Positions 16,249-24,115 of a stretch of 43,521 bases of DNA are shown piece after piece. How positions within the stretch are numbered: the stretch's first letter is position 1; every line of letters begins with the position of its first letter. A program made the translations under genes and the position numbers. The stretch is from Bacteroidota bacterium (lineage in GTDB: Bacteria > Bacteroidota > Bacteroidia > Bacteroidales > Rikenellaceae), in assembly GCA_023443765.1 (NCBI GenBank), contig JAEZTA010000050.1:1-43521 (forward strand), given 5' to 3'. The notes under the pieces were generated by a model. That model made no database searches. It saw only the letters and a list, made by a program, of their open reading frames with translations, and had not been told where the DNA came from.

Positions 16249-16384
16249 TTAGCACCGTCTTTGCCGGGGTAAATTCCGGTTTGGACTTGCACCATCTTTG
16301 CCGGAGTTTGTCTCCGGCCTGGATGGGCGGCGCCTCGGCACAGTCAAATAAATTTGCCTCTGCACTCGGCTTGCACCATCTTTG
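16249..16384 (+). repeat. three tandem degenerate copies of a -7-box-containing motif
   Basis: TTAGCACCGTCTTTGCCGG (16249-16267), TTGCACCATCTTTGCCGG (from 16288) and TTGCACCATCTTTGCAGG (from 16371) lie in the 286-base gap before the SIMPL gene. The first two are followed by small CCGG-loop-CCGG hairpins. A related GCGCCGTCTTTGCCGG lies at 23181 upstream of yitT. Confidence 0.5.
16354..16384 (+). promoter_or_regulatory. promoter of the SIMPL gene with the conserved spacer element (copy 2)
   Basis: TTTG (16353-16356) is followed by a 20-base spacer containing CTCTGCACTCGGCTTGCA and then CATCTTTG, close to the -33/-7 consensus. The start codon is 31 bases downstream. The spacer is shared with the hydrolase promoter at 12037-12064. 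Confidence 0.6.
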
Positions 16385-16414
16385 CAGGAAGTTTACACTT
16401 AAAACGAAAAAAGT

Positions 16415-17104
16415 ATGAAACGACTGATTTTAATGGCGGCAGTGGTGCTTTTCGCGCTCCCCGCAGCGGCTCAGATGCAGGAAGCATTCCCCAGCTACAT
16501 TCAGGTGAACGGACGCGCCGAAAAGGAGATCACGCCCGACGAGTTCTACCTCCAGATCATCATCAACGAACGCGACTCGAAAGGCAAACTTTCGGTCGAG
16601 AGCCAGCAGCGCGACATGATCGCAGCGCTCAAGCGTGCGGGCGTCGATGTCGAAAAGCAGCTCAAGATGGCCAACCTGTCGAGCGAGTTTTTCAAGAAGA
16701 ACACCTCTGTGGCTACGGCCAAATACCAGTTGCAGCTGGGCTCCTCGGCGATGGTCGCCAAGGTGTGGCAGGCGCTCGACGGACTGGGGATTTCGAATGT
16801 CTCGATCCTGAAGGTTTCGCACTCGAAGATCGAGGAGTATAAAGAACAGGTGCGTGTCGAGGCGATGCAGAACGCCAAACAGAGCGCCGCGACGCTGGCC
16901 GAAGCCGTCGGACAGAAGATCGGCAAGTGTTTCTACATCTACGATTCGAACAACAACGTGATGCCCGTCTTTTACGACAACATGGCCGTGATGCGCAGCG
17001 CCAAGGCGATGGGCTCCGTCGAGGATGCCGCAGCGGACGAACCGCTCGACTTCAAGACCATCAAGTTGCAGTACAACGTACAGGCGAAGTTTGTCCTCGA
17101 ATAG
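16415..17104 (+). CDS. exported SIMPL domain (DUF541) protein
   Basis: A signal peptide (MKRLILMAAVVLFALPAAAQ) leads a 229-residue protein. Its body starts IQVNGRAEKEITPDEFYLQIIINERDSKG, which is the SIMPL/DUF541 pattern (a conserved V-x-G-x-A/G opening, then ALKRAGVDVEKQL and VSILKVSHSKIEEYKEQVRVEAMQNAKQ). SIMPL proteins (YggE, BP26) are periplasmic, sometimes form channel-like oligomers, and are linked to oxidative stress. No enzymatic role is known. The gene stands alone behind its own promoter. Confidence 0.88.
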   Translation: MKRLILMAAVVLFALPAAAQMQEAFPSYIQVNGRAEKEITPDEFYLQIIINERDSKGKLSVESQQRDMIAALKRAGVDVEKQLKMANLSSEFFKKNTSVATAKYQLQLGSSAMVAKVWQALDGLGISNVSILKVSHSKIEEYKEQVRVEAMQNAKQSAATLAEAVGQKIGKCFYIYDSNNNVMPVFYDNMAVMRSAKAMGSVEDAAADEPLDFKTIKLQYNVQAKFVLE

Positions 17105-17135
17105 GGCGGTTTACGATTCTCACGGGTGTCTTTCA

Positions 17136-17202
17136 CCTCGCCTTGTCCGGGCTGAACGGGAAATACGCTTGTATGTCCCGTCCGGCCCGGACTTCGTTGA
17201 GG
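17136..17202. repeat. 67-base long imperfect palindrome (structured element or small RNA)
   Basis: Paired arms from outside in are: CCTC/GAGG, GTCCGGGC/GCCCGGAC (8 bp), ACGGGA/TCCCGT (6 bp) and ATAC/GTAT closing a 4-base loop GCTT, with short internal loops. There is no U-run on either side, so it is not an ordinary terminator. Confidence 0.6.
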
Positions 17203-17457
17203 CAAAATCCCCTCCGCAATAATCGCAACCGGCTTGCTGTATCCATCCGCTCGTTCTTCCCGATGCACGAAGTTTGCCCGCTTAAAATCAAAAACAGGGA
17301 CGTGCCGGAAGCTGGCTTTACGGACCCCGACAGACCTGTTCACACGGTAAATCCGTTTTCGCAGACCGAAAGGGCCTGAAAATAAAACAATTCATTCGGG
17401 TTGAAAGCAGAGGGGCTGAAAAAGTGCGATTCAGTAAGTGAATTCTGAAAATTTCAT

Positions 17458-17490
17458 TATCTTTGTAGTTCACCCCTATAAAAAAGGAGG
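17458..17490 (+). promoter_or_regulatory. -7 box and strong Shine-Dalgarno of cdd
   Basis: TATCTTTG at 17458-17465 is a perfect -7 box, though the -33 match is weak. AGGAGG ends 4 bases before the ATG at 17495. Strong SD sequences are uncommon in this window, and this one supports starting at 17495 rather than at an earlier in-frame ATG. Confidence 0.6.
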
Positions 17491-17494
17491 AGTT

Positions 17495-17950
17495 ATGGAA
17501 AAGCAGTTTTGTTTCGACTATGAACATTATGCGGCGCTGTCGGAACTTCCCGAAGCGGACCGCAGGCTGGTCGCCGAGGCCGAACGGGCCACGGCCAATG
17601 CGCATGCGCCCTACTCGAATTTCCACGTAGGGGCCGCCGCGCGCCTGCGCAGCGGAAAGATACTTTACGGCAGCAACTTCGAAAGCGAAGTTTACCCCGC
17701 AGGCCTCTGTGCCGAGCGGTCGCTGATGTTTTACGCCCAGGCCAACTATGCCGACGACCCGATCGAGACGCTGGCCATCGCTTCGGACCCTTCGGAGCGC
17801 GAATGCTATCCCTGCGGCCAGTGTCGCCAGGTGATGGTCGATGTCGAGCGGCGCCAGGGCGTTCCGATGCGGGTGCTGATGAGCGGTCACGGTACGGTGA
17901 CCGCCGTCGATTCGGCCACCAAACTGCTGCCTTTTACCTTTATCCTGTAA
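17495..17950 (+). CDS. cdd: cytidine deaminase
   Basis: The product deaminates cytidine and deoxycytidine to uridines in pyrimidine salvage. The zinc site is complete: Cys72-Ala-Glu74 (GLCAERSLM, the C-A-E form) and PCGQCRQ with Cys107 and Cys110. The substrate-side motif SNFHVGAAAR is at 41-50. At 151 residues it is a homotetrameric-type enzyme. An earlier in-frame start at 17438 would include the promoter and is rejected. The RluA-type gene follows after 9 bases, starting an operon of small RNA and nucleotide genes. Confidence 0.95.
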   Translation: MEKQFCFDYEHYAALSELPEADRRLVAEAERATANAHAPYSNFHVGAAARLRSGKILYGSNFESEVYPAGLCAERSLMFYAQANYADDPIETLAIASDPSERECYPCGQCRQVMVDVERRQGVPMRVLMSGHGTVTAVDSATKLLPFTFIL

Positions 17951-17959
17951 TTTCCGACG

Positions 17960-18646
17960 ATGTTCAACCCGGACGATATCCTTTACGAAGACAACCACCT
18001 GCTGATCGTTAACAAACGTTGCGGCGACCTGGTGCAGCCCGATCCCTCGGGCGAAAGCGCCCTCGAAGACCAGATCAAGGCCTTCATCAAGGGGCGCGAT
18101 GCGAAGCCCGGCGAGGTATTCCTCGGCGTGGTGCACCGTATCGACCGTCCGGTGAGCGGGGTCGTGCTCTTCGCCAAAACCTCAAAAGCCCTCGTCCGCC
18201 TGAACGAGATGATCCGCGAGGGTCGCATCCACAAGGTCTACTGGGCGCTGACCGAGGCGACTCCCGATCCAGAGGGCGGCGAACTGCGCCACTACATCCT
18301 GCGCGACGGCAAGACCAACCGTTCGCGGGCTTACGATGCCCCGAAGGGGGACGCCAAGGAGGCGCGCCTGCGTTACCGGACGCTCGGGGCAGGCACGAAT
18401 TATACGCTCGTGGAGGTCGAACTGCTTACGGGCCGCCACCACCAGATTCGCGCGCAGCTCTCGAAGATCGGATGTCCGATCCGCGGCGACCTGAAATACG
18501 GAGCCAAACGCTCCCTGCCCGGAGGCGGCATTTCGCTCCATTCGCGCCGGGTCGAGTTCGAGCACCCCGTGCGTCGCGAACCCCTCTCGGTCACGGCCCC
18601 CGTGCCTGCGGGCGACAACCTGTGGGCCTATTTCGAAACCCGCTAA
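17960..18646 (+). CDS. RluA family pseudouridine synthase
   Basis: The product isomerises uridine to pseudouridine in rRNA or tRNA. The catalytic motif HRIDRPVSGVVLFAKT carries Asp62. Also seen are KVYWALTE, TNYTLVEVELLTGRHHQIRAQLS and GCPIRGDLKYG, in the RluA order. The 228-residue product has no N-terminal S4 domain, as in the RluA/TruC-like short forms. The target site is not predictable from sequence. It lies between cdd and dtd with gaps of 9 and 12 bases, so one transcript is likely. Confidence 0.92.
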   Translation: MFNPDDILYEDNHLLIVNKRCGDLVQPDPSGESALEDQIKAFIKGRDAKPGEVFLGVVHRIDRPVSGVVLFAKTSKALVRLNEMIREGRIHKVYWALTEATPDPEGGELRHYILRDGKTNRSRAYDAPKGDAKEARLRYRTLGAGTNYTLVEVELLTGRHHQIRAQLSKIGCPIRGDLKYGAKRSLPGGGISLHSRRVEFEHPVRREPLSVTAPVPAGDNLWAYFETR

Positions 18647-18658
18647 ACTTTCCGGCAC

Positions 18659-19111
18659 ATGCGATTGCTGATTCAGCGTGTAAAACACGCTTCCGTTGCC
18701 ATCGGCGGTGATGTCCGTTCCCGGATCGGGGCCGGGCTGCTGGTGCTGGTCGGTGTCGGATGCGACGACGGCGACGAGGATATCGAATACCTGGCCGGGA
18801 AACTCGTGCGGCTGCGCATCTTCGACGACGAAGCCGGGGTGATGAACCTCGATGTCGTGCAGACGGGCGGCGAGATACTCGTCGTGAGCCAGTTTACGTT
18901 GCAGGCCTCGACCCGCAAGGGCAACCGCCCGAGCTATATCAAGGCAGCCCCCGAAGCTGTTTCGCGTCCCCTCTACGAGCGCTTCACGGCGCGTGTCGCA
19001 GAACTCTCCGGCCGCGGGGTCGCCACGGGCGAATTCGGCGCCGACATGCAGGTCGAACTGGTCAACGACGGCCCGGTGACGATCTGGATGGATTCGAAAA
19101 ACAAAGAGTAA
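18659..19111 (+). CDS. dtd: D-aminoacyl-tRNA deacylase
   Basis: DTD removes D-amino acids (and glycine from tRNA-Ala) wrongly attached to tRNA. The N-terminus MRLLIQRVKHASVAI, the catalytic-site SQFTL (77-81), NRPSY, and the cross-subunit Gly-cisPro motif in NDGPVTIWMDS are all present. At 150 residues it has the normal length. Two in-frame ATG contexts do not compete, because the start 12 bases after the RluA-type gene fits the family N-terminus exactly. Confidence 0.97.
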   Translation: MRLLIQRVKHASVAIGGDVRSRIGAGLLVLVGVGCDDGDEDIEYLAGKLVRLRIFDDEAGVMNLDVVQTGGEILVVSQFTLQASTRKGNRPSYIKAAPEAVSRPLYERFTARVAELSGRGVATGEFGADMQVELVNDGPVTIWMDSKNKE

Positions 19112-19132
19112 ACACCTCATTTTTGTGTTACG

Positions 19133-20602
19133 ATGAAAAAGATAGTTGCGTTTCTGCTGCTGGGCCTCACGGTCGCCGTCGCTTCCTGCGGAGACGATCA
19201 GAAAGGTGACGATAACCAGTGGTTCCTGACTCCTGAAGCCGTCGTCAGCGGCATGACGGTCGAAATGACCTGCCAGACTCGTTTCGGCGCCGGTGTGCTG
19301 GATGGTGTCCACGTGGGATTTACCTATGCGCCCGTTGTCGGCGGGGTGCTCGGCACGTTTGTCGAGTCGACCAACAGCCGTGTCGACGGCCGCGTCATCT
19401 CCTCCACGCTGAGCAGCCTTGCGCCCGAGACCACTTATTTCGTCCGTGCTTTCGCCGACCTTGTGACAGGCCGCGTGGAGAGTCCTGCGATCTCTTTCGA
19501 AACCGGGAAGGGTGATCTTGCACCCGTTTTTGGGACCCCTTCGGCGAGTGGCGTGACCCAGACGGCGGCGACCCTGACGTGTGAGTTCGCGTTCAACGGT
19601 GCAACCGATTACACGGTCTATTTCCTTTATAAAGATTCGTCGCTCTCCTCCGGCTTTTCGAAGGTCGACGTGCCTGCGGGGCCCGGAACCAAGACGGCGA
19701 CCCTGACCGGGCTGGCTTCCGCGACGACTTACCAGTTCGTGCTTTGCGCCGACTGGAAAGAGCAAACTTATACCAGTGCCAACGGGACCTTCACGACCCG
19801 GTCGGGGAGTGCAGCATCCGACCTGACGAAGTATTCGCAATGGGCGGAATTGCCTGCTGTGCAGAATCTTCCGGACGATTATTACTATGCCGCCCACTAC
19901 TGCGACGGTGCGCCCGGAGGCCGTAACTACTCGGTATGTTACAGCAAGAAGATGCGCGGCGCGGTCTGGGTGGCCTACCCGATGCACACGAGCTATACGC
20001 AGGGTTCGGCCGGCGGTCAGAACCCCAGTTGGAAATACGATCCCGCCATTCCCAGCACCGTGCAGCCCAACCTGAGCTCTTCCTACAAGGCCACCGGCGA
20101 CGGCAGTTTCTCGCGCGGGCATATGCTCGCTTCCAACGACCGGCAGTCGGACAAGGCGACCAACAAACAGACGTTCTACTATACGAACATGTCGCCGCAG
20201 ATTCAGAACGGATTCAACAGCGGCGCCTGGTCGACGCTCGAAGGCAACTGCCACAAGATGATCTGCTCCGATACGCTCTATATGGTTACGGGAGCCTATT
20301 TTGCCAACGAGAACAAACATTGTAAGGATAACGACAACAATACGGTTACTGTCCCGACACACTACTATAAGGTGCTGATCCGCTCGAAGAGCGGCAATAC
20401 GGGCAAGCCCATCTGGACGCTTTCCGCCGACCAGATCGAGTGCGCGGGCTACTGGCTCGAACACAAGGTCTATTCGGGGGCCAAGCCGTCGCAGTTCATC
20501 AAGTCGGTTTCGTGGATCGAAGAGCAGACCGGCCAGACGTTCTTCCCCAACGTACCCAATGCGCCGAAGGCGACCCTCGACACTTCTTTCTGGAAAATAT
20601 AA
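19133..20602 (+). CDS. lipoprotein DNA/RNA non-specific endonuclease with fibronectin-like domains (copy 1)
   Basis: The 489-residue product starts with a lipoprotein signal (LTVAVASC, Cys about 20). Two fibronectin-III-like beta domains follow (about 35-120 and 130-220, each ending in a TTY-type strand). The nuclease domain has the beta-beta-alpha-metal motif SRGHMLASNDR, with the general-base His at about 330, and TNMSPQIQNGFNSGAW with the metal-binding Asn. The canonical DRGH is SRGH here, a known variant. The protein is probably anchored at the cell surface or periplasm and would degrade extracellular DNA/RNA for nutrition or defence. A close paralogue follows directly. Confidence 0.9.
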   Translation: MKKIVAFLLLGLTVAVASCGDDQKGDDNQWFLTPEAVVSGMTVEMTCQTRFGAGVLDGVHVGFTYAPVVGGVLGTFVESTNSRVDGRVISSTLSSLAPETTYFVRAFADLVTGRVESPAISFETGKGDLAPVFGTPSASGVTQTAATLTCEFAFNGATDYTVYFLYKDSSLSSGFSKVDVPAGPGTKTATLTGLASATTYQFVLCADWKEQTYTSANGTFTTRSGSAASDLTKYSQWAELPAVQNLPDDYYYAAHYCDGAPGGRNYSVCYSKKMRGAVWVAYPMHTSYTQGSAGGQNPSWKYDPAIPSTVQPNLSSSYKATGDGSFSRGHMLASNDRQSDKATNKQTFYYTNMSPQIQNGFNSGAWSTLEGNCHKMICSDTLYMVTGAYFANENKHCKDNDNNTVTVPTHYYKVLIRSKSGNTGKPIWTLSADQIECAGYWLEHKVYSGAKPSQFIKSVSWIEEQTGQTFFPNVPNAPKATLDTSFWKI

Positions 20603-20672
20603 AGTACACGGCATCCCGGCGAAGGATGAATGCCTTTCTTCGCCGGAATCGTTGTGTCAATCATAAGTTATC

Positions 20673-22184
20673 ATGAAAAAAATAATTGCATTCCTTCTTC
20701 CGGCCCTCGCCCTGGTTTTTGCCTCCTGCAACGACGACAAAACGGGCCCGGCCAACCAATGGCTCCTGAAGCCTGAAGCTACGGTCCTCGGTACGACCGT
20801 CAAAATGACCTGTCCGACCCTGTTCGGTCCGGGAGCGCTGGAAGGTGTTCCGACGGGATTTACCTATGCGATCCTCGACGACAGCGGCGATCTCAATTTT
20901 GTTACGGTTTCGGGATCGGTCTCTGTTTCCACCATTACGGCTACGCTGAACGGCCTGCAGCCCGAAACCCGCTATATCGTCTCGGCCTATGCCAACCTGT
21001 CGACCGGGCGCGTGCAGAGCGAGGTGATCTCTTTCGAGACCACTAAGGAAGATGTCCCCAATCCGGACCCCAGCCAGCCTGTTTTCGGAACTCCCTCGGC
21101 CGGAGCCGTCACGCAGACGAGCGCTACGCTCTCGTGCGGATTCGCGTTTACCGACGCCACCGATTATTCGGTCTATTTCCGCTACCGGGTTTCGTCGGCT
21201 TCCGGCTACTCGACGAAGGATGTGACGACGGGAACCGGGACGAAAACGGTATCCCTGACCGGCCTGACCCCCGGCACGGACTACGAATTCCAGCTTTGCG
21301 CCGAGTGGGTGGGGGAGACCTACGCCAGCGTAGCAGGCACTTTCCGGACGGAGTCGGGAAGCGTAACCCCGGGTGATACGAAGTATGCGGGCTGGGCCGA
21401 ACTTATTCCGGAGGATAAGTCGAACAGCGACTATCATTACGCATACCATATCTGTCCCGACTTTTCGATAGGCGGTCACAAAGCGCGTAATTATACGGTC
21501 TGCTTCAGCGCCAAGCACCACTGTCCCGTGTGGGTGGCGGCGCCGCGTCATGTCTGCTACCAGAAGAATTCCGGGCGCACGAATGCTTACCGTACGGACC
21601 CCGATATTTCTGCGGACATACAATACAAAAGCAAAAGTACGGGTGGTGGCTGTAACAAGGGTCATATGCTCGGCTCTTCCGAACGCGAAACGACCTCGGC
21701 CGTTAATAAGCAAGTCTTCTATTACACCAATATCGCTCCGCAGTACTCCTCGGGATACAACACCGGAGGCGGCGGATGGAATACGCTCGAAGACTGGATC
21801 GACGGCAAGGTCTGCCGCGATACGACCTATCTGGTCATCGGCACTTACTTCGAGTCCTATACCGATGGCTATGGTATGTCGGCCTCGCCTAAGAAAATCG
21901 AGTTCGGCGGCCGCAGCGACGTGTCGTGCCCCACGATGTTCTATATCGCCGCACTGCGCACCAAGCGGGGCGACACCGGCAAATCGGTGCTGAACTGTTC
22001 GGCGGACGAACTGATGTGCGTGGCGTTCGTGCGCTCGCACAACAACAGCCTCAAGGGCCAGAAGGTGACCTCCAGGGAGATGATGTCTATTTCGGATCTC
22101 GAAAAACTCACCGGACACGCATTCTTCGCCAACGTGTCCAATGCCCCGAAGAATACCTATAACCCCTCGGACTGGGGCTTGTAG
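20673..22184 (+). CDS. lipoprotein DNA/RNA non-specific endonuclease with fibronectin-like domains (copy 2)
   Basis: This is a 503-residue tandem paralogue of the preceding gene with the same order: lipoprotein signal (LALVFASC), two fibronectin-like domains, nuclease. Shared phrases such as VFGTPSAGAVTQTSATLSC and QLCAEW leave no doubt about duplication. The active-site motif is CNKGHMLGSSER (His about 331), with the usual Arg replaced by Lys. The metal motif TNIAPQYSSGYNTGGGGW is kept. Extra residues and an additional Cys surround the active site. The Arg-to-Lys change could alter activity or specificity. The radical SAM gene starts 2 bases later. Confidence 0.9.
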   Translation: MKKIIAFLLPALALVFASCNDDKTGPANQWLLKPEATVLGTTVKMTCPTLFGPGALEGVPTGFTYAILDDSGDLNFVTVSGSVSVSTITATLNGLQPETRYIVSAYANLSTGRVQSEVISFETTKEDVPNPDPSQPVFGTPSAGAVTQTSATLSCGFAFTDATDYSVYFRYRVSSASGYSTKDVTTGTGTKTVSLTGLTPGTDYEFQLCAEWVGETYASVAGTFRTESGSVTPGDTKYAGWAELIPEDKSNSDYHYAYHICPDFSIGGHKARNYTVCFSAKHHCPVWVAAPRHVCYQKNSGRTNAYRTDPDISADIQYKSKSTGGGCNKGHMLGSSERETTSAVNKQVFYYTNIAPQYSSGYNTGGGGWNTLEDWIDGKVCRDTTYLVIGTYFESYTDGYGMSASPKKIEFGGRSDVSCPTMFYIAALRTKRGDTGKSVLNCSADELMCVAFVRSHNNSLKGQKVTSREMMSISDLEKLTGHAFFANVSNAPKNTYNPSDWGL

Positions 22185-22186
22185 CG

Positions 22187-23158
22187 ATGATCTACCCGTG
22201 GGGCGATACGAGGCGGTTTAACTCCTATGCGGGGTACTTCCGCCGTCTGTTCGGCTGCCGGGTCCAGAAACTCTCGGTCGATGCGGGCTTCACGTGCCCC
22301 AACCGCGACGGATATATCAGCAAAGGAGGGTGTACGTTCTGCAACAACGGAGCGTTCACCCCTTCTTATTGCATGCCTTCGAAGAGCGTCGGGCAGCAGA
22401 TCGCGGAGGGGATCGAATTTCACCGCAACCGCTACCGTACGGCGCAGCGCTACCTGGTTTATTTCCAGTCCTTTTCCAATACCTATGCGCCGCTGGAACG
22501 GCTCCGGGAACTTTACGGCGAGGCCCTCGCGCATCCCGATGTGGCGGGCATCGTCGTCGGGACGCGTCCCGATTGTGTCGACGAACGCAAACTCGACTAT
22601 TTCGCCTCCCTGGCCCGCGACCATTACGTCGCCGTCGAGTACGGTATCGAATCGACCTTCGACGCCACGCTCCGCGCCGTCAACCGCGGCCACGACTTCG
22701 CGTGCGCCTGCCGTGCCGTGGAGATGACCGCCGCGCGGGGGCTGCCTGTCGGGGCGCATTTCATCCTCGGGCTTCCGGGCGAAACGGATGCCATGCTGCT
22801 CGAACAGACCGACCGGATCAACGCCCTGCCGCTCACGACCGTGAAGTTCCATCAGTTGCAGGTTTTCCGCGATACGCCGATGGCCGCCGAATACGACGCC
22901 GCGCCGGAGCGTTTCCGCTTCTGGGAGGTGGACGAATACATCGACCTGTTCGTCGAAATCCTTCGCCGGCTGCGCTCAGGGCTGGTTGTCGAACGCTTCG
23001 CCTCGGAGGCTCCGCCGCGCTACCATTACGGCCGCAACTGGGGCCTCGTGCGCAACGAACAACTGCTTGCGATGCTCGAAAAAAGATTGGAGGAACGCGA
23101 TACTTACCAAGGCGAATTTTTTACTACCTTTGCCGGTGAAAAACATCCGCTTGGATAG
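22187..23158 (+). CDS. radical SAM protein, TIGR01212/YhcC type
   Basis: The [4Fe-4S] motif is CPNRDGYISKGGCTFC (a C-x9-C-x2-C spacing), preceded by YFRRLFGCRVQKLSVDAGF. LVYFQSFSNTYAPLE, VGTRPDC, EYGIESTFD and HFILGLPGET are typical of the YhcC/TIGR01212 family, which is related to Elp3. The length of 323 residues is normal. Members are assumed to modify RNA or act in nutrient-limited adaptation (E. coli YhcC), but the reaction is not known. The gene begins 2 bases after the second nuclease, so they share a transcript, although a functional link is unlikely. Confidence 0.92.
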   Translation: MIYPWGDTRRFNSYAGYFRRLFGCRVQKLSVDAGFTCPNRDGYISKGGCTFCNNGAFTPSYCMPSKSVGQQIAEGIEFHRNRYRTAQRYLVYFQSFSNTYAPLERLRELYGEALAHPDVAGIVVGTRPDCVDERKLDYFASLARDHYVAVEYGIESTFDATLRAVNRGHDFACACRAVEMTAARGLPVGAHFILGLPGETDAMLLEQTDRINALPLTTVKFHQLQVFRDTPMAAEYDAAPERFRFWEVDEYIDLFVEILRRLRSGLVVERFASEAPPRYHYGRNWGLVRNEQLLAMLEKRLEERDTYQGEFFTTFAGEKHPLG

Positions 23159-23202
23159 GCGGGTTCACGTAGCCCGTGATGCGCCGTCTTTGCCGGAGAT
23201 AA
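23125..23202 (+). promoter_or_regulatory. candidate promoter region of yitT
   Basis: TACCTTTG (23125-23132) is a consensus -7 box inside the end of the radical SAM gene, followed by GCCGGTGAAA. A second, related CGTCTTTGCCGGAGATAA lies at 23184-23202. No -33 TTTG is well placed. Confidence 0.35.
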
Positions 23203-23221
23203 CCCTGAAAAACCCATCTAT

Positions 23222-24115
23222 ATGAAATCCATTAATCCGGATATCGTACTGAAGCCCGTCAAGGAGTATATCCTGATGGCTGTCGGCATGCTGATGTACT
23301 CTTTCGGCTGGATCGGCTGCATCCTTCCGGCAGGCGGCGTCGGCGGCGGCGCGGCGGGTCTGTCGCTCGTGTTGTGCAACGCCCTCGCCTCGGCGGGGAT
23401 CGACCTGCAGATCGGTACGATGGTCTTCATCGTCAATGCCATCCTGCTCTCGATTGCCGGGTTTATCGTGGGGTGGAATTTCGGCCTCAAGACCATCTTC
23501 TGCGTGGTGGTGATCTCCATCGGCATGAACTTCTGGCAGGAGGTGCTTCCCGAAGGCAACTTCCTCGGGGTCGACAACCTGCTGGCGATCGTCATGGGCG
23601 GTATCCTGGCCGGTGCGGGCATCGCGCTGTGTTTCTCGCAGGGCGGATCGACCGGCGGCACGGACATCGTGGCCATGATCATCAACAAGTACCGCACGGT
23701 CAGCTACGGCAAAATCCTCATCTATTCCGATTTCATCATCATCGCCTCGGCAATGCTCGTGGGCATGGGTATCAGCGCCGTGATCTACGGTTATGTCATG
23801 ACGGCCGTTGTGGGCTATACGGTCGATATGATTATGGCCGGAAGCCAGCAGTCGAGCCAGGTCTTTATCGTCACGCACGACTACGAGAAAATGGCCCAGG
23901 CCATCGTCGATAACGTCCACCGCGGCGTGACGCTCATCGACTCGCAGGGGTGGTATTCGAAAAAGGAGTCCAAGATCGTCATGGTGGTCTGCCGCAAGCG
24001 CGAGACCGCGATGATCCTCAAATTCGTCAAGACCATCGACCCCGAGGCCTTTATGACTGTTGGCTCGGTCATGGGCGTCTACGGTAAAGGATTCCAGGCA
24101 ATCAGCAAAGGCTGA
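23222..24115 (+). CDS. YitT family membrane protein with DUF2179 domain
   Basis: The 297-residue product has five to six hydrophobic helices in its first 210 residues, including the family block AGAGIALCFSQGGSTGGTDIVAMIINKY. A soluble C-terminal DUF2179 domain follows (QVFIVTHDYEKMAQAI, RGVTLIDSQGWYSKKESKIVMVVCRKRE, AFMTVGSVMGVYGKGF), which has a ferredoxin-like fold. The family is widespread, and its transport or signalling role is still unknown. The stop and the priA start share one base (TGATG), so priA is translationally coupled to it. Confidence 0.92.
   Translation: MKSINPDIVLKPVKEYILMAVGMLMYSFGWIGCILPAGGVGGGAAGLSLVLCNALASAGIDLQIGTMVFIVNAILLSIAGFIVGWNFGLKTIFCVVVISIGMNFWQEVLPEGNFLGVDNLLAIVMGGILAGAGIALCFSQGGSTGGTDIVAMIINKYRTVSYGKILIYSDFIIIASAMLVGMGISAVIYGYVMTAVVGYTVDMIMAGSQQSSQVFIVTHDYEKMAQAIVDNVHRGVTLIDSQGWYSKKESKIVMVVCRKRETAMILKFVKTIDPEAFMTVGSVMGVYGKGFQAISKG

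Larger units (their letters stand above)
17105..17494. other. 390-base gap without a gene
   Basis: Short open frames here have no start context or protein-like composition, and I see no coding gene. The gap holds a long structured hairpin (17136-17202) and the cdd promoter. The middle part (about 17210-17440) shows nothing I can name. Confidence 0.5.

Noticed and set aside
16927..17379. 150-codon plus-strand frame covering part of the 390-base gap
   Set aside because: Its first half is the SIMPL gene in another frame. The tail in the gap has no promoter, start or protein-like pattern.
18182..20614. 810-codon open frame on the minus strand
   Set aside because: Antisense to the RluA-type, dtd and nuclease genes. 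It has no recognisable domain and the composition of a codon-bias shadow.
20616..20646. Hairpin CCGGCGAAG/CTTCGCCGG between the two nuclease genes as a terminator
   Set aside because: The 9-bp stem has a 13-base loop and no T run on either strand, so I do not call a terminator. It may only be a stabilising or spacer hairpin.
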